Positions 19,125 through 29,844 of a DNA stretch of 64,000 nt are shown piece by piece; the first letter of the stretch is position 1; the number at the start of each line of letters is the position of its first letter. Origin of the DNA: Meira nashicola (lineage: Eukaryota; Basidiomycota; Exobasidiomycetes; Exobasidiales; Brachybasidiaceae); contig BCJU01000001.1 of the NCBI GenBank assembly GCA_001600355.1, forward strand, positions 1,013,178 through 1,077,177, read 5' to 3'. Made by a program: the position numbers and the translations under genes. The notes beneath the pieces were generated by a model, which was not told the DNA's origin, ran no database searches, and saw only the letters and a program-made list of their open reading frames with translations.

Positions 19125-21595
19125 TATGATTTGTGTTTGTGTGTAAGTGTATGTGTGTGAGGTAAATAGGGTGTGGTGATTAGGAAGAAAAGAGTGCCAC
19201 AAACAATTCTACTTTATATACCAAGACCCAAGCTTGAGCTTAATAGAGTTTATTCCAATGTTCAAAAAGCTCAATCGCCGATACGAAATCACTGTCTTTG
19301 TGCATAAAGGATGACAAGGTACACATCATCATGAGTAAGTTGAGGCACATCGCCACTAATCTTTTATGTAAACGGCAAACGACTTTTTGTTCTTAGAATC
19401 GTAACGAATGTTCAAACTTACACTTCTCTTTTGCCACAGCCGGCCTCTCGTCGGCCAATCACAATCAGGGCCGTGCACGCGGGGAAAGGCTTAATATGTG
19501 CAAAAGTACATCATTTTCGAGTCGAGTGGCACAATACGCTACAAATACCACTGCTTTCATTGGACGACAAACAAGGGCGGCCTTCCAAAATTATGCGAAA
19601 AGCCGCTACAGAGTCAATTGTGTGGGAGAAATGAAGAGAGACGCGTTATTAAGTAAGCGGACCGAAGCGGTCGTCGAATGTGTAAGGAGTTAGGAGTTGA
19701 AGTCATGTGATGAGATTTGAGAAGAAGTCTGAAGATTATGTAAGCAACAAGAGCCCAATTCAATTTGCGTCATTAATTAAGCCCGTACCTCTGATAAGCA
19801 AAATGTTGATTAGATCTGAGAAGACTGGAGCGATTTGCAGAGGATGAAGAAGACTGCGTGCCTTCTCCTTCTCTTCAATCTCTTCTATGACCATTCATAT
19901 GAGCAACCAAGAACGTGTCTTCAAGGTAAGAAGTGGCTAAATATGTGACCAACGTGTCAGGTAAATGGATAAGGAAAGGTTTACATATTCACTTATTTAC
20001 ATATGTACAACGCTAAAGGTTTTAAAGACCGGCGGCAAGTATGGCGCTACTGTCACAAACAATCCGGGCTCGCACAGTGCGGTGATTCTGTTTATAGAAC
20101 AATATTCCCCCTATTTGTGCAAAACCTCGGCAAAAAGGAAGCGCGGTAAATATTTAAGAAACGGTTCGGGCGCCCGTACAGAATCCGAAAGACTGGCGTT
20201 TGGAAGGGTCTATGAAAATAGTCTACATGTGCGTGCAGTAACGGTGTTTCAAGGTTCATTGTTGGAATGAAGATACGTATATACCGTATGTATGTTCGAG
20301 AGCAATGCATGGATAGCACTGGTGGTGAAAGAGTTAAATATCATACAATTAGACGCCACAACAATTAACTTAAAAATTCAGGGTATGTATCTAGCAAAGA
20401 AAAGCACGAACCTTTCTTTTGCAGGGATCGATCATTTGCAGTTCACCAAATCAAAATGAAAAAGAGGGCGTAGATAAAAAGGACTGATCACCATTCTTTT
20501 AATTGGGTAATTGTTCCTTTGAAAAAATAATTTATGCATGCAGAAAGAACATAGGCGAGTATGAAGTCGCCTAGAGGCTCGCGCCATGAGCAATAAATAT
20601 AGAACAAAATGCAAGGTGTGCATGTGTTTTGCGCGCTTCAATTAAATAAATAAAAAAGCGCATGTACTTCAGGCATGCGTACGGCTTTTGTGTGCGCCAC
20701 TCAATTATGTATGTACAAACTTGCAAAATTTACACTAAAGTTGTGCTCTCTTTTTATCTGTCAAACACCCGTCAAATTTCTCCGTACGAGTTGGGTGCTG
20801 CAGAACTAACTACTCATCATGCCATTCATATGTATGTAGGTCATTTATGTACGAACGCTGAAGCCCTCTTTTGTCCTTTTTCTGCCTAATTTTACATAGT
20901 TCTGTTTATTTCTCAATTTAGATCTTCCGAAAGATGACAGGAAAGAGCTTACTTTTTAGTGAAATTGAATTTATACGCAATGACCGCCGCTTTTGAACCG
21001 CCGCTATTCATGCATTTTTGTTAGTAGTTCCCCTGTCAGCGAGAACAACACTTGCAGGAAAACTGTTTAACATGCCATTTTCACTGCCTTGATCGAGTGC
21101 ATTGGATGAGGAAGGGTATTTGTTCCTCGAATTTCGAACATTGGTACCTTTTTGTGAGTTATCTTGTTAACCTTCACCACCATCAACATTCTTATAACAT
21201 TCATTACGCAGTCATTTTATGCGACACATTACCATCTAACATTGGAATCATCGAAGCACAAATAGTCTACGTGCTGTGCTGGACACGGACAAATTACGAA
21301 ATATAATATCATTACACCGCTCATTCCGACCACACTCCTTACAAAAACGGTGCCGCGCGGCTCTTTTGTTCTTTCTTCTAAAGAGATTCGAGTGTGCCAC
21401 ATCGCCCATTTCTTCTTGATCTCCCGCTTTTTTTGAAATTACGGCTTGCTTTTTGCTAATCTCAGGAGATCGATATTGTTTCAAAAACACACACTACGAT
21501 ATAGGATCTTACCCCACTTTCATATCTGAATCAAACGTACATCGAAGAAGATTTTCATCTATACTTCTTTCTTTGAAAATAATATCAAACCCGAC
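19125..21595. other. Long divergent intergenic region, catalase / GH16
   Basis: About 2.5 kb between divergently transcribed genes. Only short, unconvincing frames occur. It includes a GC-richer segment around 19430-19640, several CATGCAT-type words (20534-20542, 20673-20678, 21009-21015) and AT-rich tracts. It presumably holds both promoters. I see no tRNA, repeat array or transposon feature. Confidence 0.5.
19212..19220 (-). promoter_or_regulatory. TATA element of catalase gene
   Basis: TATATAAAG on the minus strand, about 90 bp upstream of the chosen catalase ATG. The distance suits a short leader starting between the two. Confidence 0.6.
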
Positions 21596-23833
21596 ATGGA
21601 CGGATACGTTGATCTATCAGGCCATACCGGTCAGAATTCAACGCAAACACCAAGTCAAACACCAGATCGAAGAGCGCCAGCTTCTTACAACGTTTCATCC
21701 AACAATCCATATCCCAATGCATATAGCCCTATGAACTCTTCAAATAGATTCGATAGTCCCAACGGATCCCTCTATCGTGAAGATGCAAGCGAATTCTCAA
21801 CTCCCATTCCCGAAGCTATGGACGATCCACATGCACGTTTAGTTCATTCTTCTTCCGGTAGCGATGATAGCAGCTCAGGAAACGGTGGAGGATATTACAG
21901 TAACCCGCAAAATCCTGGATTTGGAATGGCGAGAACGATTAGCAATCGACCTCCTCCGCCAAATTGGCATGCTGGCTCACCAACAATTTTGAGCGATGAA
22001 ATGAATCCACGAAGCATGGGCTCGGCTGAAACGTTGGTTCAAAGCGGATTTAGACATCGGAACAATGCCTCAAAAGATCTTTCTAAGCCTTTCATCGTTG
22101 ACACAAATCCTCTTGGTTGGGATACGATTGATAATGGAAGAGCTGAACCTGATGATTATTTGCACGATCCTAAAAAGGACGGACCATTGCAGAATTCCGG
22201 TTGGTCCCCTTCTCGTGGTTTGCTCAATTTAGGAACTATGGTCATTTTGGCGGCAGGTATCTTGACTCTCTTTGCTGGATATCCAATCATTTCCTATTTC
22301 GAAACTCGACACACGACCACTAAAGGTGCTTACGGATTGGGAGGTACAAATGCCACTGGTCAAGTTGCCATGATGCCTGGCGGTATGAGAAATGATCTGA
22401 TCGATAATGATACACCAGAAGATGCAAGAACTCGAATTGGAAGTGACGGTAAAACGAAATACAACCTTGTCTTTTCTGACGAATTTAACGTGGACGGTAG
22501 AAGCTTTTATCCTGGTGATGATCCATTCTGGGAAGCTGTCGATTTGCATTATTGGGGTACGAACAACTTTGAGTGGTACGATCCTGCAGGCGTGACCACT
22601 AGCGATGGTGCATTACATATCACCCTCAGTCAAACGCCCGAGCACAATCTCAACTTCCGCGGTGGTATGTTATCGACATGGAATAAGTTCTGCTTCACAG
22701 GAGGATATGTTGAAGTATCTGTTCGTTTGCCTGGTAAGAATAACGTTCCTGGTTTGTGGCCAGCTGCATGGACGATGGGTAATTTGGGAAGAGCCGGATA
22801 CGGTGCATCATTGGAAGGTACATGGCCTTACTCGTACGAAGAATGCGATGTTGGCACATTGCAAAATCAAACCGATGTCAACGGCAATCCAAAAGCATCG
22901 CAAACCGGAGGTGATGTGATGTTCAACAGAAAGCACCATACCAAAGCACTCTCTTTCATGTCCGGTCAACGTCTTTCTGCTTGCACATGTCCAGAGGATT
23001 ACCCTGATTTACATCCTGGTCCAAAGATGCCCGATGGAAGCTTGAAAGGTAGAGCGGCACCAGAAATTGATATCTTCGAAGCTCAAGTGACGGGCGGCAA
23101 GAAATTGAGTGTTTCTCAATCATGTCAATTTGCACCATTCAACTACAAGTATGAATCAGCAAATGCAACCGGACCAGCTTGGACTTTATTCCAACCTAGC
23201 AGTCAGCACAATACGTACACTGGTGAAATTACCCAACAAAGTGCAAGTACGGTAACAGATGCTAGTCAAATTGCTGTACAGCATGGTGGTGACAATAGTT
23301 TTGCAGCGTATGGATTCGAGTATGAGCCAGGAGAGAATGGATATGTGGAATGGGTTTCAAACGGAGAGCCTTCTTGGAGAATGAATCCTGCTTTCCTTGA
23401 GCCTGATCCGATTGCGCAAATTGGTGCTCGAGTTGTACCTCCTGAGCCAATGTATGTGATCTTGAACTTGGGTATCTCTGAGAACTTTGCAACGCCAGAT
23501 TGGGAACAATTGTCCAGTCTTTGGCCATTCATCATGAGCGTAGATTACGTTCGTGTTTATCAACCAGAAAACTCTGTCAATGTTGGATGTGATCCACCGG
23601 ATTTCCCTACTTTTGACTTCATCAATCGTCACATGGACGCATACACTAATGCAAATCTAACCATTTGGGGTGGTACACAAGAGCAAGGTGGATATCAACA
23701 AAATTGGCCACGTAATCGATTAAATCCAAACGGCTGCAGTGCACAATTATCAAATTATCCTGGATCGCCCACTTCTCCTAAACCACATGCACCCTCTTTC
23801 GCCCAGAGCGAGATTGGACAAGACAGCGGTTGA
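21596..23833 (+). CDS. Kre6/Skn1-type beta-glucan synthesis protein (GH16)
   Basis: A 745-residue type II membrane protein. A cytosolic Ser/Asn/Pro-rich tail of about 205 residues is followed by one transmembrane helix (about 209-233, NLGTMVILAAGILTLFAGYP) and a lumenal GH16-like domain. The catalytic motif EIDIFE is intact, with Glu490 and Glu495, and other family blocks are visible (LVFSDEFNVDGR, GLWPAAWTMGNLG, YVIMNLG-like YVILNLGIS). Family knowledge: Kre6 and Skn1 work in the ER/Golgi and at sites of growth to make beta-1,6-glucan of the cell wall. With the GH30 gene 13 kb away there are two wall-glucan enzymes in the window, but no evidence of co-regulation. Single exon. Confidence 0.93.
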   Translation: MDGYVDLSGHTGQNSTQTPSQTPDRRAPASYNVSSNNPYPNAYSPMNSSNRFDSPNGSLYREDASEFSTPIPEAMDDPHARLVHSSSGSDDSSSGNGGGYYSNPQNPGFGMARTISNRPPPPNWHAGSPTILSDEMNPRSMGSAETLVQSGFRHRNNASKDLSKPFIVDTNPLGWDTIDNGRAEPDDYLHDPKKDGPLQNSGWSPSRGLLNLGTMVILAAGILTLFAGYPIISYFETRHTTTKGAYGLGGTNATGQVAMMPGGMRNDLIDNDTPEDARTRIGSDGKTKYNLVFSDEFNVDGRSFYPGDDPFWEAVDLHYWGTNNFEWYDPAGVTTSDGALHITLSQTPEHNLNFRGGMLSTWNKFCFTGGYVEVSVRLPGKNNVPGLWPAAWTMGNLGRAGYGASLEGTWPYSYEECDVGTLQNQTDVNGNPKASQTGGDVMFNRKHHTKALSFMSGQRLSACTCPEDYPDLHPGPKMPDGSLKGRAAPEIDIFEAQVTGGKKLSVSQSCQFAPFNYKYESANATGPAWTLFQPSSQHNTYTGEITQQSASTVTDASQIAVQHGGDNSFAAYGFEYEPGENGYVEWVSNGEPSWRMNPAFLEPDPIAQIGARVVPPEPMYVILNLGISENFATPDWEQLSSLWPFIMSVDYVRVYQPENSVNVGCDPPDFPTFDFINRHMDAYTNANLTIWGGTQEQGGYQQNWPRNRLNPNGCSAQLSNYPGSPTSPKPHAPSFAQSEIGQDSG

Positions 23834-24188
23834 GATGTTTTCATCTTTTTTCTCTTCGCGTCTTTTGTTTCCTTATAGATAAATAAACGTTCTTTAACGA
23901 ATTTTCTCCTTGGTTTTCATTTAATACCTTTGAAGGTCTTTATCTTCATTCCATTTTCCTATAGCATTTGTATTTTCTCATTTTTTTTCAAATTCTCATC
24001 ACATGTTTCCAATGTTGGACCGATAGAAGTGAATGAATGTTTGTTGTGCGAAAGAGCAAAAATGGCACGCGTTCATTTACGCTGCTTGTGTTGCTCTGTT
24101 TCATGCTACGCTAAGATTCTTCTCGAAAACCTTAAACGCTTTCCATTCTCTACGACATCATTATTCCAGATCAAAATTATACAATACG
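23834..24188. other. Intergenic GH16 / CHY gene
   Basis: 355 bp, pyrimidine-rich after the GH16 stop, with AAATAAACG-like AT-rich sequence suitable for 3' end formation. The CHY gene promoter must be here. No further gene seen. Confidence 0.4.
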
Positions 24189-24935
24189 ATGTGGTGGGTA
24201 TAAAAAGGAATACTGAATGAACCGCCATTCACTGCTAACAATCTTTCCCTCTCGTCTTTAGCAAACACATTTTGAATGCACAAGTCAGCGTTCGAGCGCC
24301 TTGTTGTAGACGATTTTTTGATTGTCCATTATGTCATTCAGAACAAACGGGAGATGAACATAAATTACGCAAAACGATTGAAATGCAATTTATATGTAAA
24401 AAATGCAAAAGGGCATTCAGAAAAGATTTAACAAGATTTGAAGAAGAAGATGAATATTGTCCACATTGCGATAATCATTTTGTACGTATTACAAAAAATG
24501 CATTCACTAAAAGAAGGAAGGCAAGATGAAATTAACTCCCTTTATACATCTTCTCACTCTTTTTAACAGGTAATCGAAGCAGAATTGGCAACAGCTGGAC
24601 CATCAACCTCACGAGGAGAGAATGGAGAAGAAGATGAAGAAGGTCTGGCTGCAGAACCTTTAAATCCAGATTTAGAACATAGTGCACGTATCTTATTGGA
24701 CGATCGAATGCGATACGATCCAAGACGTGATTGGGTTGCAACAGATTTAACAGCAGGCGAAAAGGGTGAAAGGATCGATGAAGGTGGCTTAATCGGAGTC
24801 TTTCAACAAAAAGAAGATTCAGAAAGAGAAGCTATACAGGCTACGAGGAATTACAAGAATATGATGAATGCAGTAGGAGCGGGAACTAATGGCGGTCAAC
24901 ATGCAATTAACGATGACGATCTAGACTGGAGCTGA
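24189..24935 (+). CDS. CHY zinc-finger protein (three exons, 5-nt first coding exon)
   Basis: Spliced by hand: exons 24189-24193, 24262-24481 and 24570-24935, giving 196 residues. Exon 1 is only ATGTG; intron 1 (GTGGGT...TTTAG, with CTAAC before the acceptor) splits the second codon, so the protein starts MCKHILNAQVSVRAPCC. Intron 2 (GTACGT...ACAG) follows CDNHF and restores VIEAELA. The first half is a CHY-type zinc finger with CPLCH, CKKCKRAFRKD and YCPHCDNHF; the MCKH start supplies ligands that simple ORF prediction would miss. The second half is acidic, with a conserved DDRMRYDPRRDW. The family includes Hot13-related proteins implicated in zinc handling in the mitochondrial intermembrane space, but this branch is uncharacterised to my knowledge. 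Confidence 0.85.
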
Positions 24936-25141
24936 TCAGTGTCGCACGTATTAAACTTTGTACTTTATCTCAAAAATCAAATTGCTGCTGCATCAGAGAT
25001 CAGCTTCTAGGATAGCTTAAGGCATAATATACAGGAATGAAGACAGATTGTAGTAGCGCTTCAGGATCTTTATTCTTATCGTAAATAATGTGCTGATTGA
25101 GGCGGGTATAGTAGAAGGCAATATCGAAGACTCAAGAAGAC

Positions 25142-26362
25142 TCAGGAAGACGAAACCTTGACATCATGTAGCTTGTTAGAGATTCCATCTATCAGACTTT
25201 TCGTCTTAGATGTCTCTTTTTTTGGTTCCTCTTTTGTTGTCTTTTCATCTTTTGAATCATCTTCTCCTGTAGCATATCCACTCGCAGCACTAGCATTACT
25301 ACTCCCACTTTCGTCACTGTATAATTCTGGATGTTTTGATTTTTGCTTATCAGTCTGCTCCTCCCCACCGTTTGCGGCTTTGTTATCTGCTGCCAATGCT
25401 GCAAACGTTCTAAATTTCGTTGAAGCACGAACAGCATTGATTGCCGTTTTCCAACGTTGTCTGTAATTCTCACGTAAACCAATAGAGAGATCGTGAGAGA
25501 TTTCCGTTCCTCCTTTCTTTTCTACGAACCATGGATGTTTCATTGCATCATCAGCTGTGATACGTTTGCTTGGGTCAACGGTTAAGCATTGCTTAACGAA
25601 ATCTTTTGCGTCTGCTGATACATTCTTCCAATAACGATCATGGAATTCAATCTTACCACGTTGAGTTTCGGCTGCCAAAACGTCTGGATCATCGGATCGG
25701 AAGGGAGTGTAACCACAAAGCATTGTATACGTAATGACTCCTAAGCTCCAAAGGTCAACCGCTTTACCATGTCCTTTCTTGGATAAGATTTCCGGTGCAC
25801 AATATCCGAAAGATCCACAAACGTTTGTTAACACTTCATCATCATTTTGCAGATGTCTGGCAATACCAAAGTCAACCAGAACGACATTCGCATCTTCTTC
25901 TTTTGTTCGGTAAAGGATGTTTTCTGGTTTCACATCTCTATGTACAATATGATGATGATGCAAATATTGAATTGCACTCAGAACGGCTCTGATAGTATTG
26001 CAGGCGTCTTTTTCTGTGAATCTGCCGCGACTGATAATTCGATCAAACAATTCTCCTCCTGTTGCTTCTTCGAAAACGAGATAAAATTTATCCTTTGATT
26101 CAAACCAATCCAAAAATTTGACTACATGCGGTTGATCTAGACCTTTCAAAACGTCCATTTCTCCTTGAACGATTTCATCGTGCCCTTTCAAACTCTTTTT
26201 AGCAATCACTTTTACGGCAACATTGATCGGTGGATCGGCTGCATTCCAAGTAGCTGACCGAACGATACCAAAAGTGCCTTCACCTAAAGTCTTTTTGAAT
26301 GTGTATTCTTTCTTCTTTACGTACGATGCCGGCTGTCTTGCCAAAGGATTATGCAATCCCAT
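25142..26362 (-). CDS. Calcium/calmodulin-dependent protein kinase (CaMK1 type)
   Basis: 406 residues from the ATG ending at 26362 (MGLHNPLARQPASY); the frame reaches 30 codons further up, but the family-like start is the internal one. It is a complete Ser/Thr kinase domain: glycine loop GEGTFG, catalytic Lys in VAVKVIAKK, HRDVKPEN, DFG, a CAPE activation-segment end, and WSLGVITYTMLCG. The regulatory segment after the kinase contains the basic amphipathic YRQRWKTAINAVRASTKFR, a plausible calmodulin-binding and autoinhibitory helix. The tail is Ser/Glu/Lys-rich. Family knowledge: it responds to calcium/calmodulin in stress, polarity and morphogenesis signalling. Single exon. Confidence 0.92.
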   Translation of the reverse strand: MGLHNPLARQPASYVKKKEYTFKKTLGEGTFGIVRSATWNAADPPINVAVKVIAKKSLKGHDEIVQGEMDVLKGLDQPHVVKFLDWFESKDKFYLVFEEATGGELFDRIISRGRFTEKDACNTIRAVLSAIQYLHHHHIVHRDVKPENILYRTKEEDANVVLVDFGIARHLQNDDEVLTNVCGSFGYCAPEILSKKGHGKAVDLWSLGVITYTMLCGYTPFRSDDPDVLAAETQRGKIEFHDRYWKNVSADAKDFVKQCLTVDPSKRITADDAMKHPWFVEKKGGTEISHDLSIGLRENYRQRWKTAINAVRASTKFRTFAALAADNKAANGGEEQTDKQKSKHPELYSDESGSSNASAASGYATGEDDSKDEKTTKEEPKKETSKTKSLIDGISNKLHDVKVSSS

Positions 26363-27853
26363 TTTGATATGATTTTTTACGCCAAGAAAGTGTCGGGCTT
26401 TAATTGGCGTTACAGTTTCTGAATTTGAAGTTCGGAATTGAAAGTATGACAACTACCTTTGGTTATTCGAGTAAAGTCCACAGATATGGCGTTTGTTTGT
26501 AGGCGTTTTATGTGAAATGACCGCTGACAAGAGAATCGGATGTATACGAATTTAACGTTTTACTGTATCCCAACTTGCGGAAAGTAGGGGTTAGGGTGTG
26601 AGTAAAGGAGAAATGCGAGCAAAAAAAAAACGATCCAATCCAACACTTCTTTCCGAATGATGGAAGAGAGAAGTCAAATTCCGAAAATCCGGCTTGCTGT
26701 TCTCCATCTTGACTTTCTTTTTTGTTTGCCGTTTTAATTTCATATGTTGACTGACGCATGGTCAATCTTAGCCGCTTGTTAAATTCCGTGCGTGCTTGCG
26801 TGCGGTGTGTGTATTGGGCTGCGTGCGGAGTTTATTCCTGCGAATTGACAGTCTATTAATGCTTGCTTTATGCGGCCTTTTTTATTTTTGCTCTGCTAAA
26901 CAGAGAGAGAGTTGTGTTCTTGCACTGGCTCATGCGTCTCGGCATCATCGCATTGCACTGCACTGCAAAAAGCCAAAAATAAATCCAAATTAAATTAACG
27001 CGCGTGCGTACGCTTTAAAAGCCTTTCAAACTTTACCAGCAACATACACACCATTTTCAACAATGACATAGTCTAGCATGAACATATTCATTACCTACGG
27101 CGAATTCTTCCAACTTATGCTCTCGCAATCCAACTATATAATAGTCATTATCACTGACGTTTTTCTGACTTTGTAATTGTAGGGCTTCTCAGCCGAAAAA
27201 AAGTAAGATTTGTTAAGAACGTGTATCAAAGTGCTTGAAATTTTTCCTGTGCTTTAAAGTTACCCCGCTTTTGATTGTATTCCTTCCTTAAATCCGTTGA
27301 GCTTATTTTTAACGCCTTTTTTTGTATTTTATAATCTCAGCGCGCCATCATCAATAATTGAACGCCGTATCTTGTTCTTTTATGTTGTTCCGTAAATATG
27401 TTTAATGCTTATAGGGTTAAGATTCCGATCAAAGATAATTAATCTATGAAGTAGAAGATATTATTTCCCCTTTTTCATAGCTCGATTGTGTAACGACAGG
27501 ATAATAGCCACGGAATAAGTGGATTAATATAGAATTAAGTCACGTTTTTTTCTGGAACACAGCATAATAAACAGATACTCCTTTTTATTTATGATTTAAC
27601 GAAATCTCCTTTTCAAGCATGGGAAAATTACTTATTTGAAGCTCTCCTTAAAACTTTATATTTCATTCTTTACAAAGAAGGTATGTATGATAGAGCCTAC
27701 ATTATAATCAGCCCAACCAAAGAGGTGGGATCGGAGAAGACGCCTAGAATGTTTTATGCGTATGTAATATATACATGCATGATCTTGAAATTGAATTCCA
27801 ACTCCACCGGGTGAGGGGAAAGTGGGTAAAGTTGAGATTAAAAATTGACATTG

Positions 27854-27871
27854 TATATATATATATATATA
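27854..27871. repeat. AT dinucleotide microsatellite
   Basis: Uninterrupted TA repeat of nine units within AT-rich intergenic DNA. Confidence 0.9.
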
Positions 27872-28233
27872 AATGCAACTTCATAGAACTCCGATTTCGT
27901 ACGTCTTAAAAAATCAAAACACCGCTCGAGCCCTTTTTTTGTTGCTTCCTTTTTTTCGAAAGAAAAAGAACCCTTCTAGTCTGTAAATAAATGACTAAAT
28001 TAGTCTTTCTTTTTCCCTATCAATCTCGTTTGTACCCTTTATATATGTCAAATAGGAAAAGAGATCTACATTGGATTTTCCATGCATGCATAAATGATAA
28101 GGTTTGTGTGGTTATTAAAATCAAAATTGATAGAATGAAAAGAATTTTCTATACATGTATGGTCTGTGCTTGAATGAATTTATCTTTTTCGGCGAACATG
28201 TCACACTTGCCACGGATTTAGTATCCGCTATTT

Positions 28234-28333
28234 TTATTATTATTATTATTATTATATATAAATGCAATTAATTGTGATGGCGTATGATAATTTTAAACAG
28301 CGAAAATAAAATAATAATAATAATAATAATAAT
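28234..28333. repeat. Inverted pair of TTA / TAA triplet runs
   Basis: About seven TTA units (28234-28255) face about eight AAT/TAA units (28309-28333) across roughly 53 bp. The runs are reverse complements and could form a long AT hairpin or cruciform. Confidence 0.85.
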
Positions 28334-29844
28334 ACAAAAACTAGACAAGATCAGATTGAATGTGGCGTAATAAAGCGTGGCATCGGAGTTGAGACAACCA
28401 CGAGAAAGATTTAAAGACAAACTGATTTGTTGCGGTTATTGGATAAATCTTTGATTGCATGCACTGATACTTTTTTTCTTTGAATAAAAATTTCCGATCT
28501 TGACAGATTATTATTCATTAGTGGCACAGACACTTTTAACGTTCTTTTTTGTGAATAAATCGCCTATCAAAAACAACTTGCGGTCAGACCGCTATGAAAA
28601 ATGTACACGAATATATAAGTCTGAGCACTTAAACCGCTTCTCCGCAAATGTAAGGATGAAATTACGTTTGAGGGGTTTACCTTTCGGACCCTTAGTGATT
28701 GATTTTATGATGTGTGGTAATCGCGCTTACTCTTTTTCCTCTCTTACTTCATTCACGGAGGTCAAAATTACGCCTTATCTCAAAATGTGTGTTTGTTGCA
28801 ACGTCCTTTTTTTTTCTTTTTCTTTTTGCATGAATAATAAATTTGTCTTATTATAATCTTCATTTCCGGAACCGCTGTAGGGTTCACTCGCCTAAATAAG
28901 AGAAAAAGCGGCCAACCTGCGTTTTTTGATTTTTGATTTTAGAGCGCCTCGGTATGTAGAAAAGGAGGAGATTGAATAAAACGCGGATTATGCCACATAC
29001 ACACACACATACACACATACATAATTCATGCATTATACTCTCGGACAAACCTCTTACCCGTTCATTTCATATTCACACAGATGATCTTTACCTATTTTCT
29101 TTTTGCAAAGAATACCCGCGGCGAAAATAAACGGAGCCTGTTTTTTTGTGATTCATTACAACTTGTCCTTTTTGACGTTAATCATCTTTCTTTTTCTTTT
29201 GTCGTAATCGGCTGCTGTGCCCCTTTGCATTTATTGATGAAAATTCTGTTAATGTGCCCATTTCAATTCTCTTTCTTTCTCCTATCCGATATGCTATTAA
29301 CTTTGATCCCCGGTACTCATTCACCAAAAAAAAATCTCAATTTATCAAATAAAAAAATAACTTCCCTTTACCCCTATCTTACTTTCCTTCATCTCATCAA
29401 TCTTCCCTTTTTATCTTTATTTTTTCTCAAGACTAAAATAAAAAGCAAAAAGGTGTAAAACGATCTCCTAACTCCAAAATCAGGCATCGAATAAGTTGAT
29501 TTGAATTTGGTTCCCATCATCCATCATCTCCTGGTGATTTGGAACAAAAACAAAAACAGTATTCTTCCAAACCCCTTTGCCAAATTTAAAAACAAAGGAG
29601 TGAGAAGATTTGCTTCTATTATTCAATTTCAACACACACAAACAAGCAATTTTCATACCCCTTCTAACGATTACCCCTAATTGGTATATCGTATAAATTG
29701 AAGGAACTATTCAATCAAAAAAACGTATTTTACCCAAACTTCACCTTTCGTTGCTTGAAGAATCATCAAAACACAAAGGCAGCATTCATTCAACAAGTTC
29801 ACTTCAATTCCAAAAGAAACTATTCTTTCAAAGAACCGGACAAG

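Larger units (their letters stand above)
26363..29844. other. Longest non-coding region (CaM-kinase / homeodomain gene)
   Basis: About 3.5 kb, divergent between the kinase and the homeodomain gene. Contents seen: an AT dinucleotide run 27854-27871; a TTA-type triplet run 28234-28255 and its reverse complement TAA-type run 28309-28333; CA/ACAT-rich sequence 29001-29020; CATGCAT-type words at 27774, 28081, 28456 and 29027; many homopolymer T and A runs. The last 551 nt contain no ATG on the + strand. The rest has only short frames without recognisable protein. It probably holds a large regulatory region and a long leader for the homeodomain gene. Confidence 0.6.

Noticed and set aside
19431..19693. 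Possible small genes in the catalase/GH16 spacer
   Set aside because: Two overlapping frames in different phases, with no motif and no consistent codon pattern.
20159..20180. GGTTCGGGC as a tRNA B box
   Set aside because: The flanks cannot form acceptor or anticodon stems, and no A box is found at the right distance.
28500..28856. 118-codon plus-strand frame in the large intergenic block
   Set aside because: Phe/Ser/Cys-rich translation of T-rich DNA, no recognisable motif, and low-complexity ends.
29081..29458. 125-codon frame upstream of the homeodomain gene
   Set aside because: Dominated by Phe, Leu and Lys from T- and A-tracts, and it runs into the ATG-free leader.
29698..29844. N-terminal extension of the homeodomain protein from a TTG codon
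   Set aside because: Nuclear fungal genes start at ATG; the first ATG is 29845 and the region before it looks like leader.
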